From: CADEFX01 sp046154585
GTDB lineage: Bacteria; Pseudomonadota; Alphaproteobacteria; Rhizobiales; Hyphomicrobiaceae
DNA length: 64,000 bases
NCBI GenBank assembly: GCA_046154585.1
Contig: JBJXDX010000030.1
Location: 1-64,000, forward strand
Reading direction: 5' to 3'
Shown here one piece after another: positions 18,550 to 25,612 of this stretch. Within the stretch, counting starts at the first letter, position 1, and every line of letters starts with the position of its first letter. Made by a program: the position numbers and the translations under genes. The notes beneath the pieces are model-generated. The model worked only from the letters and a program-made list of their open reading frames with translations, was not told the origin of the DNA and did not search any database.

Positions 18550-19488
18550 ATGCTGCGCTACCTCGGCAGGCAGCTCCTCAACGTGGGCGCGACTCTAGTT
18601 GTCGTGTCATTCCTGGTGTTTGCCCTGAACGAGTTGTCGCCCGGTGACGTGGCGCGCAAGCTGCTCGGGCCGTTCGCCACCCAGGAACAGGTTGACCTGC
18701 TCAACAAGGAAATGGGCCTCGATCGGCCCTTGCTCGTGCGCTATGCCGAATACATGGCACGGGTGCTCTCGGGTGACTTCGGCGACTCGATCATTTATCG
18801 CCAGCCGGTCTCCGAGCTGCTTTGGGATCGGCTCGCCAATACACTGCTGCTTGCTGGCATCAGCTTTGCCGTGATCGTTCCCATTTCCGTGCTGCTCGGC
18901 GTGCTCGCAGGCATGCGAGAGCGCAGCCGCACCGATCGCTCGATCTCCGTGTTCTCATCTATCTGTGCGTCCATCCCCGAGTTTGCCATGGGCGTCTTTC
19001 TTCTGGCGATCTTCGTGGTCTGGCTCGGCATCCTGCCTGGCACATCACCGCTGCGTTCGGATGCGGGCTGGCCGATCTGGAGCCAGTTTGTGCTGCCGGT
19101 CATGGTCGTCACGCTGTACGACGCCGGCTACCTGATCTCCATGATTCGCGCCTCCATGGTCGAGGTCATGCGGCAGCCCTACATCCGCACGGCCATGCTC
19201 AAGGGCATGAGCTTCCGTCAGGTCGTGACCAAGCACGCGCTCAGAAACGCGCTGATTGCCCCGTTCACGGTAATCCTGCTGCAGCTCAACTATCTGGTCT
19301 CGGGTCTCGTCGTCGTCGAGATGGTGTTCGCCTATCCAGGCTTCGGCCGCATGATGCTCGAGGCCGCGCTCAACAAGGATATCGCAGTGATTGAGGCTGG
19401 CACGCTCATCGCCGTGACGGTGACCATGCTGACGCAGCTCTTCGGTGATCTCGGCTACATGGCGCTCGATCCGAGGATCCGCGTATGA
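18550..19488 (+). CDS. ABC transporter permease, DppB type
   Basis: 312-residue inner-membrane permease. The N-terminal MLRYLGRQLLNVGATLVV helix followed by SPGDVARKLLG and DLLNKEMGLDRPLLVRY is the DppB/OppB pattern; the EAA-type loop appears as TAMLKGMSFRQVVTKHALRN near residue 220. ATG at 18550 is preferred over an upstream TTG/ATG extension to 18454. It overlaps the next permease gene by 4 bp. Confidence 0.92.
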   Translation: MLRYLGRQLLNVGATLVVVSFLVFALNELSPGDVARKLLGPFATQEQVDLLNKEMGLDRPLLVRYAEYMARVLSGDFGDSIIYRQPVSELLWDRLANTLLLAGISFAVIVPISVLLGVLAGMRERSRTDRSISVFSSICASIPEFAMGVFLLAIFVVWLGILPGTSPLRSDAGWPIWSQFVLPVMVVTLYDAGYLISMIRASMVEVMRQPYIRTAMLKGMSFRQVVTKHALRNALIAPFTVILLQLNYLVSGLVVVEMVFAYPGFGRMMLEAALNKDIAVIEAGTLIAVTVTMLTQLFGDLGYMALDPRIRV

Positions 19489-20393
19489 ACGAGATCAGCC
19501 GCATCGATGGCGAAGCGGGCGCCACGCAGGCTGCCGTGCGGTCCCGCTCCACCGGGATCGCATCGACTTTTGCTTGGATCATAGCGCTGTTCTCTCAATC
19601 GCCCGCAGCCATGATCGGCGGTGCTATCGTCGGATCGTGGGTCCTTTGCGCCCTGTTCGCGCCCTGGATTGCACCATTCCCGCCGAACCAGGTGAACCCT
19701 GCCCTCATCGCCAACCCGTATCCCTCGGCTGAGCACTGGCTCGGTGTTGATCATCTCGGCCGCGACATGCTCTCGCGCCTGATGTGGGGGGCGCGCACGG
19801 TACTGACGGTGGCACCGGCCGCCGTTATCGGTGCCGCGGTGCTCGGCACGCTGCTCGGGCTGTTTGCCGGCTACAAGGGCGGGCTCGCTGATCGCCTGAT
19901 CATGCGTGTCGGCGACACGCTGCTGGCCTTCCCCAAAATCATTCTCTACCTGATCATCATTGCTCGCTTCGGTGCTTCCGCGTTCAACATTATCGCAGTC
20001 ATCACGGTGACACAGGCGCCGATCATCGCGCGTATCGTGCGCGCCGTTACGCTCGACGTGAAGAATCGCGACTATGTTGCGGCCGCCCGCCTGCGCGGTG
20101 AGAGCACGCTGTTCATTCTGCTCGCCGAGATCCTGCCCAATGCGCGCGGACCATTGATCGTCGATTTTTTCCTACGCCTTGGCTACACCGTTATCGCCAT
20201 CGGCGTGCTTGGTTTCCTCGGTGTCGGCTTGCCGCCGCCTGATCCCGATTGGGGCGGGATGATCAAGGAGACATACGGCATGATCTTCATCTGGCCGCAC
20301 ATGACCCTGATCCCGGCCGCGGCCGTCTCCTCGCTGGTCATCGGCTTCAACTTCCTCGCCACTGGCCTCAGAGAGGCTGCGCACGATGGCTGA
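19485..20393 (+). CDS. ABC transporter permease, DppC type
   Basis: 302-residue partner permease. The order is a cytoplasmic N-terminus, a first helix (MIGGAIVGSWVLCALFAPW), the family motif HWLGVDHLGRDMLSRLMWGAR at ~84-104 and the C-terminal block GFLGVGLPPPDPDWGGMI, all typical of DppC. It overlaps both neighbours by a few bases (ATGA at the start, 8 bp with the ATPase), so expression is tightly coupled. Confidence 0.92.
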   Translation: MNEISRIDGEAGATQAAVRSRSTGIASTFAWIIALFSQSPAAMIGGAIVGSWVLCALFAPWIAPFPPNQVNPALIANPYPSAEHWLGVDHLGRDMLSRLMWGARTVLTVAPAAVIGAAVLGTLLGLFAGYKGGLADRLIMRVGDTLLAFPKIILYLIIIARFGASAFNIIAVITVTQAPIIARIVRAVTLDVKNRDYVAAARLRGESTLFILLAEILPNARGPLIVDFFLRLGYTVIAIGVLGFLGVGLPPPDPDWGGMIKETYGMIFIWPHMTLIPAAAVSSLVIGFNFLATGLREAAHDG

Positions 20394-22413
20394 GGTCCTG
20401 ACCTTCGACGGCGTCTCGATCGAACATGCAGGGAGACAGGGCGTCACGCGCATCCTCGACGACGTGAGCTTCGGCATCGCGCCAGGCGAGGCGTATGGGC
20501 TGGTCGGCGAGTCGGGCTGCGGCAAGTCGACCATCGCCCTGGCGGCCATGCGCTATCTGGCTGCGGGGATGCGCGTCGCGCAGGGATACGTGCGCTTCGA
20601 CGAGCGCGACGTCAATACGATGGATGAGGCCGAGCTTCGCCGGCTGCGCGGTAGCCAGCTCGCCATGGTCTATCAAGACCCGATATCGAGCCTCAATCCG
20701 GTGATGACGATTGGCCGGCAGTTGATGGAGGTGCCCCTCCTGCACGGGGAGCGCCGGTCCGATCGCGCCCGCGACCGCGCCATTGCCATGTTGCGCGAGG
20801 TGCGATTGGCGGATGCCGAGGCGATGATGGAGCGCTATCCGCACCAACTCTCCGGCGGTCAACAGCAGCGTGTCGTCATCGCCATGGCTCTGATGGCAGA
20901 ACCCAAGCTCCTCGTGTTGGATGAACCGACGACCGGACTCGACGTCACCATCGAGGCGGCGATCCTCGAGCTCGTGCGCGAGCTGCGTGCCAAGTTCGGC
21001 GCGGCGATCCTATTCATCAGCCACAACCTTGGTACGGTGGCGCGCCTGTGCGACCACATCGGCGTGCTCTATGCGGGTCGACTGGTAGAAACCGGCTCGA
21101 TCCGCGATGTGTTCCACCGTCCAGCGCACCCCTATACACGCGGACTTCTGGCCGCGTTGCCGGATCTCGAACGCCCGCACGGCGCGGGCCGGCTGATCCC
21201 CATCGAAGGCACGTTGGCGGCCGAGGATCGAGCACGGCTCGGCTGTGCATTCGCACCACGCTGTCCGCATGCCGAGCCGCGCCTTTGTGCTGCCGGTCCT
21301 ATCGCGTTGGTCGAGGTCCATGGCGCGAGCGGGCATAGGGCACGCTGCACGCGTCTTGCTCACGTTGCGGCCACCGCAGTCCATGCCGAAGCGAGCCACG
21401 CCGAGCCCGAGGCCACTGGCGCAGCTCCTATTCTCGAGATCCGTGGCTTGAGCAAGTGGTATGAGCTGGGGGATGGTCTCGGCCGAAAGAACGGCCATAC
21501 GGTGCGAGCGCTCACCGACGCCAGCATGGACGCGCGCGCGGCCTCGACGCTTGCCATAGTCGGCGAGTCCGGCTGCGGAAAATCGACGCTTGCCAAGGCC
21601 ATCGCCGGGTTGATCGGCTCAGATGCCGGCGAGATGAAGCTCGGCGGTGTCGAGCTGGCCGGCACCACGATTGCCCAGAGGCCGCGCGATGTAACGCGCC
21701 GCATTCAGATGGTTTTCCAGAACCCCGATTCGACGCTCAATCCCAGTCACACGATCGCCTTCGCGCTGATGCGTCCTCTGCAGCGGCTGCGTGGGCTCCG
21801 CCGGCGGGAAGCAAGAGCCGAGGCGATGCGCCTGATGCAGAGGGTACAGCTGCCTCCCGAGCTGCTGGCCCGCAAACCGCACCAGCTCTCGGGCGGGCAG
21901 CGTCAGCGTGTCGCCATTGCGCGCGCCCTGGCAGGCAGTCCCGAGCTGTTGATTGCGGACGAGCCTGTGTCAGCGCTCGATGTTTCCGTGCAGGCGGCCA
22001 TCATCAACCTGCTTGCTGACCTCCTCGCCGAGACCCGCATGGGGCTCATGCTCATTTCCCATGATCTGGCGTTGGTCCGGCACATGGCGGACTGGGTCGC
22101 CGTTATGTATCTCGGCCGCGTGGTGGAATACGGCCCCGCGTCCCAAGTGTTCGCGCCACCGTTTCATCCTTATACGGAGGCCCTGCTGGCGGCAGCGCCT
22201 CGCCCTGATCCCGACGCGAGCGGTCCCGATGTCGTCCTCGATGGCGTCATGCCGAGTCCGGCGGCGCAAATCGAGGGCTGCCCATTCGCATCCCGCTGTC
22301 CGCGCAAGATCGGCCCGATCTGCGATGGCACACCGCCGCCGCAGCGCACGTTCGGCGCACACCGAATCGCGTGCCATATCGATCTGGCTGCCCACGCACC
22401 GGCCGCAGCCTGA
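20386..22413 (+). CDS. Fused dipeptide-type ABC ATPase (DppD-DppF)
   Basis: 675 residues with two complete ATPase domains in one chain. Domain 1 has Walker A GESGCGKST (~45-53), signature LSGGQQQR and Walker B LLVLDEPTTGLD; domain 2 has Walker A GESGCGKST, signature LSGGQRQR and a B motif of LLIADEPVSALD. Each ends in an oligopeptide-type CxxRCPxxxxxC segment (CAFAPRCPHAEPRLC and CPFASRCPRKIGPIC), which can carry an iron-sulfur cluster in relatives. The fusion removes the need for a DppD/DppF heterodimer. Last gene of the plus-strand operon, 20 bp from the convergent operon. Confidence 0.93.
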   Translation: MAEVLTFDGVSIEHAGRQGVTRILDDVSFGIAPGEAYGLVGESGCGKSTIALAAMRYLAAGMRVAQGYVRFDERDVNTMDEAELRRLRGSQLAMVYQDPISSLNPVMTIGRQLMEVPLLHGERRSDRARDRAIAMLREVRLADAEAMMERYPHQLSGGQQQRVVIAMALMAEPKLLVLDEPTTGLDVTIEAAILELVRELRAKFGAAILFISHNLGTVARLCDHIGVLYAGRLVETGSIRDVFHRPAHPYTRGLLAALPDLERPHGAGRLIPIEGTLAAEDRARLGCAFAPRCPHAEPRLCAAGPIALVEVHGASGHRARCTRLAHVAATAVHAEASHAEPEATGAAPILEIRGLSKWYELGDGLGRKNGHTVRALTDASMDARAASTLAIVGESGCGKSTLAKAIAGLIGSDAGEMKLGGVELAGTTIAQRPRDVTRRIQMVFQNPDSTLNPSHTIAFALMRPLQRLRGLRRREARAEAMRLMQRVQLPPELLARKPHQLSGGQRQRVAIARALAGSPELLIADEPVSALDVSVQAAIINLLADLLAETRMGLMLISHDLALVRHMADWVAVMYLGRVVEYGPASQVFAPPFHPYTEALLAAAPRPDPDASGPDVVLDGVMPSPAAQIEGCPFASRCPRKIGPICDGTPPPQRTFGAHRIACHIDLAAHAPAAA

Positions 22414-22433
22414 TAGAGGGCGAGGGCATCACC

Positions 22434-23684
22434 TCACACCTCCTCCCACGGAAAGCTGTCGAGCCGCACGCTGCCTTTATCCGTGATCAGCACCTGCGTC
22501 TCGAGCTTGACGCACTCGCGCCCGCCCTCCTCGCCGATCAGGCTCTCGATGCACACGCACATGTCTTCCTGGAGCTGGCCGGTATAGGCGCGCGCAAAGT
22601 CCACGTGCGTGGGGAACGAGGGCCACTCGTCCGCCATGCCGACGCCGTGGAAGGCTGCCGAGTATCGGCGCGGCTGGTATCTCTCAGGGATGCGCCAGGA
22701 CTTTTCGTTGAACTCGGCGAAAGCCATGCCGGGCTTGAGGATGCCGACGTTGTGGTGGATCTGGTCGAGTGCCGCCGAATAGAGCTCGCGCTGCCTGTTG
22801 CTCATGCGCACATGGCCGACCGTCCATGAGCGGGAGAGGTCGGCACAATAGCCGTAAGGTCCGATCATGTCGGTGTCGAAGGAGAGCATGTCCCCTTCCT
22901 GGCAGACGTAATCGGAGCACTCCTGGAACCACGGATTGGTGCGCGGGCCCGCCGCCAGCAGACGCGTCTCCAGCCATTCGCCACCGGAGCGGATGTTCTC
23001 GTAGTGCAGCTCGGCCCAGATCTCCTGCTCGGTCTTGCCGGCAAGAGAATGCTCGTACATGCGCGCCATGCCGGCCTCGCACACGCGAATGGTCCAGCGC
23101 ATCAGCTCGATCTCTTCCGGGCACTTGATCTTGCGCGCGTGCTCGGTCAGCTCCTGGCCTTCGACGATGGTGATGCCACGCTTGCGTAGCGCGTCGACCC
23201 CGGCCGGCTCGACCTTGTCGGCGGCGAGGCGCATGTTGCCCCCGCCGCGCTGGCGCACGATGTCGGCGATCTCGTCGGCCCATTTCTCGACTCGCTCGGC
23301 GAGTCTGTTACCGGCGGAAAAGTAGAACCAGGTCGTGGCCGTGCGCACTTCGTCCACGGTCTCGATACCTTCGGCGACATGCTCCGACTTGCCGTATTCG
23401 AAGGCGATGGCATGTCCGTCGGCGCACACGAGCGCATAGTGCGAGGCGTTGTGCGTCATCCACAGTTGCATGTTGGAAACGTCGGTGGCGTAGCGGATGT
23501 TGACAGGATCATAGAGCAGAATGGCAGCGCAATCGTGCTCGGCGAGCTTGTCGACCAGACGCCGCTTGCGATAGCCACGCGCCTTCACGAGCGTCGAATG
23601 CGGGATCGGCGATTTTAGCGGCTTGTCCGCGCCCTCGGCATTGAGATATTCGCGCTTGCGCGCGTCCTTGAAGATCTCGGCCAC
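22434..23684 (-). CDS. dddP: M24-family protein with DddP (DMSP lyase) active site
   Basis: 416 residues from the GTG at 23684 (preceded by GAGGGGA), creatinase-like N domain plus M24 pita-bread domain. Residues: Asp270, Asp272 and Asp282 (FDTDMIGPYGYCADLSRSW), Tyr341, His346, Asp352 (HGVGMADEWP), Glu380 and Glu395. Their spacing (0, 2, 12, 71, 76, 82, 110, 125) matches the metal ligands, Tyr and catalytic Asp I recall for the marine DddP structure (295, 297, 307, 366, 371, 377, 406, 421) except for one residue lost before the last two. DddP cleaves DMSP to DMS and acrylate. Last gene of a five-gene operon. Homologues with altered substrate are possible. Confidence 0.75.
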   Translation of the reverse strand: MAEIFKDARKREYLNAEGADKPLKSPIPHSTLVKARGYRKRRLVDKLAEHDCAAILLYDPVNIRYATDVSNMQLWMTHNASHYALVCADGHAIAFEYGKSEHVAEGIETVDEVRTATTWFYFSAGNRLAERVEKWADEIADIVRQRGGGNMRLAADKVEPAGVDALRKRGITIVEGQELTEHARKIKCPEEIELMRWTIRVCEAGMARMYEHSLAGKTEQEIWAELHYENIRSGGEWLETRLLAAGPRTNPWFQECSDYVCQEGDMLSFDTDMIGPYGYCADLSRSWTVGHVRMSNRQRELYSAALDQIHHNVGILKPGMAFAEFNEKSWRIPERYQPRRYSAAFHGVGMADEWPSFPTHVDFARAYTGQLQEDMCVCIESLIGEEGGRECVKLETQVLITDKGSVRLDSFPWEEV

Positions 23685-23703
23685 GTCTTTCCCCTCGACC
23701 TGT

Positions 23704-24093
23704 CTACTCTGCGCGAGCCGGAGTCGTGCGATCCAACTCGTAATAGTCGCCTTTGTCCTTGGCAAAGATTTGCAGCGCCGTCTGGAGGCCCGTCGGCGCA
23801 TCGAGCGAGCCTGCCGCTATCGAGATCATGTCATGCCCATCGCGCTCCCAGAACAGCGAGGAGCCGCAGTCGCGGCAAAATCCGCGGCGCGCGAAGCTCG
23901 AGGATGCGAACCAGGCCAAACCGCGGCTCTCGGTCAGCGACAGCCTGTCGTGCGCCACGGACGTATAGGCCCCAACGTGCCCGTGCCACCGGCGGCATTG
24001 GGCGCAATGGCAGACGGTGACAGCGCGCAAAGGCGGCGTGAGCACGAAACAAACGCTACCGCAAAGGCATTGACCTTTCACGGGTTCACCCAT
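23704..24093 (-). CDS. GFA/CENP-V-type zinc protein (glutathione-dependent formaldehyde-activating family)
   Basis: 129 residues. The zinc cysteines are complete: CLC (Cys9, Cys11), CHCAQC (Cys28, 30, 33) and CRDCG (Cys73, Cys76). The family includes the enzyme that joins formaldehyde to glutathione and many members of unknown role. Its ATG lies within the last codons of the upstream cupin gene (8-bp overlap). The neighbouring dimethylglycine-dehydrogenase-like protein would release formaldehyde equivalents, so formaldehyde handling is a reasonable but unproven job. Confidence 0.85.
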   Translation of the reverse strand: MGEPVKGQCLCGSVCFVLTPPLRAVTVCHCAQCRRWHGHVGAYTSVAHDRLSLTESRGLAWFASSSFARRGFCRDCGSSLFWERDGHDMISIAAGSLDAPTGLQTALQIFAKDKGDYYELDRTTPARAE

Positions 24094-24754
24094 GTCGTTC
24101 GTCCTTCAACAGATCGGCAGGGGCCGTAACGTCGCCCATCCAGCAGTACAGCGCCAGCAGCGGCTCGTCCTCGGTGCGCATGGCATGCGGCACATGTGGG
24201 GCGTGATGGATGACGGCTCCGGGCGGTTCAGTCCGCCATGCGCCATCGCCACGGCGCCAGGACGCCCGGCCGGATACAACATGATAGACCTCCTCGGCCG
24301 CGTGATTGTGGACGGGATAGAGCGTGCGAGGTCCGAGTAGCAGGAAGCCGACAAGCAGCTTGCAGCTTTCGAAGGGGCGCCCCGGTCCCGCCAATTCGAC
24401 GTAGCCATAGCGGTCGACGAACTCGGGTCCCATGCGTGCCGCTGTATAGTTAGGGTTTTGCAGCCAATCGAATGCTGGCTCGGCCCGCTCGAACGCGCCC
24501 GCGAGTTGAGCCAATGGGCCGCCACGGGCGTTCGCCAGCGCGGCGCCGAGAAACCGGCGCACCGGCAAGGGCGGCAGCGCCGGCTCGTTCCATCGCCTCA
24601 AGACAAGCGTCGCGAGCATCCCGGCAGCACGCGACAGCATTGCGCCTCCTGCACGCTCGCGGTCCGCATCGCAGCGGTACAGCGCGTCGATGTGCGCGAG
24701 CAGGGCCGCCACCGCCTCGGTCTCGGATTTAGGTCCGGCAGAGGCGTGTTGCAT
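24086..24754 (-). CDS. DMSP-lyase-family cupin (DddL-type)
   Basis: 222 residues: a helical N-terminal half, then a single cupin barrel. Metal-binding pattern is HNHAAEEVY (His149, His151, Glu155, Tyr157) followed by histidines at ~187 and 190 (HVPHAM). The flanking blocks FLLLGPRTLYPVHNH, VVSGRASWRRG and LLALYCWMGD agree with what I know of the DMSP_lyase (DddL) Pfam family, which cleaves DMSP to DMS and acrylate. Start at ATG 24754, 22 bp after the preceding gene; an upstream extension overlaps that gene and is rejected. It shares an operon with the DddP-like gene, an unusual pairing. Confidence 0.7.
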   Translation of the reverse strand: MQHASAGPKSETEAVAALLAHIDALYRCDADRERAGGAMLSRAAGMLATLVLRRWNEPALPPLPVRRFLGAALANARGGPLAQLAGAFERAEPAFDWLQNPNYTAARMGPEFVDRYGYVELAGPGRPFESCKLLVGFLLLGPRTLYPVHNHAAEEVYHVVSGRASWRRGDGAWRTEPPGAVIHHAPHVPHAMRTEDEPLLALYCWMGDVTAPADLLKDERHG

Positions 24755-24776
24755 CGGTCTGGCTCGCTTCCCAGCG

Positions 24777-25595
24777 TCAGGTGATCGTTGCCAGACCGCG
24801 GCGTTCCGCGTCCTGAGCCCAGACCTCGGACAGGTCGTAAGCTTCAGGTACGAGCGTCGCGAAACCGGTAATGCAGAGATCTGCGCAGACGGGCGCAAGC
24901 TCAGGACTGTCTTTGATCGACAGCAACGCGGCCCGTAGTCTTTCGACGATATCGGCAGAGGTCCCGGCCGACGCCATGAAAGCCGGAATCGGCATGATAT
25001 CGCTACTGGCGACGACGCGGACCTGCGATGCCAGCTCGGGCAGGTGCCGGCGCATCAGGTCGAAGGCGAAGGAATCCTGCGGGCCCACGTCGGCGCGCCC
25101 CTCGATGATCGCTTCCAGAACGCGCCGCGGTGTTGTCAGCGGCCCGACGACCTCGCCGAAAAGCTTTTGGCCTGGTTGCTCGCGATATCGCATCAGGTGG
25201 TGTCGCGGTGCATTATAGCCGGAATGCGAATCCTCGATCGTGTACGCAAAGCGATGACCAAACGTGTCCTCGAGTGTCTCGAATGGACTCGTCGCCTTGA
25301 CGATGAAATGCGAGCAATACACCGGTCGGCCCGCGGCGTAGCCTGCTGCCGGCACGGGGGCCGCGATCACGTTATGCTGCGCGCCTAAGCGCAGAAACGG
25401 CCAGCCGCACATGAATGTGCATGCAAGATCATCGCGCCGCCACAGGTCGTTTAGCGGGGCGGGAAAGGCGTGATCGACCACTGTCAGAGAAACACCCGAG
25501 GTCTGCTGCAGCCACGCGAACAGCCGGTTCCAGGCGGCGGTGGCGCCCGGAGCAACCGCGTACATGCGGGCGTTGGCGATCAGTGCGGGTGACAT
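24777..25595 (-). CDS. PhnD/SsuA-type substrate-binding-like protein without signal peptide
   Basis: 272 residues with the phosphonate/sulfonate-type periplasmic-binding-protein fold (PBP-like_2): SHFIVKATSPFETLEDTFG, then SHSGYNAPRHHLMRY and IIEGRADVGPQDSFAFDLM, where PhnD proteins have their ligand loops. The N-terminus (MSPALIANARMYAVAP) goes straight into the first strand with no export signal, and no ABC permease lies nearby. It may be cytoplasmic, a sensor or chaperone for the operon's substrate, or the export signal may have been lost. 17 bp after the FAD/GcvT gene. Confidence 0.72.
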   Translation of the reverse strand: MSPALIANARMYAVAPGATAAWNRLFAWLQQTSGVSLTVVDHAFPAPLNDLWRRDDLACTFMCGWPFLRLGAQHNVIAAPVPAAGYAAGRPVYCSHFIVKATSPFETLEDTFGHRFAYTIEDSHSGYNAPRHHLMRYREQPGQKLFGEVVGPLTTPRRVLEAIIEGRADVGPQDSFAFDLMRRHLPELASQVRVVASSDIMPIPAFMASAGTSADIVERLRAALLSIKDSPELAPVCADLCITGFATLVPEAYDLSEVWAQDAERRGLATIT

Positions 25596-25612
25596 ACCTT
25601 TCGCAATCTCAA

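Noticed and set aside
22434..23801. Longer M24 frame starting at 23801
   Set aside because: The first 39 residues overlap the GFA gene and are Arg/Ser-rich; GTG 23684 has an SD-like GAGGGGA.
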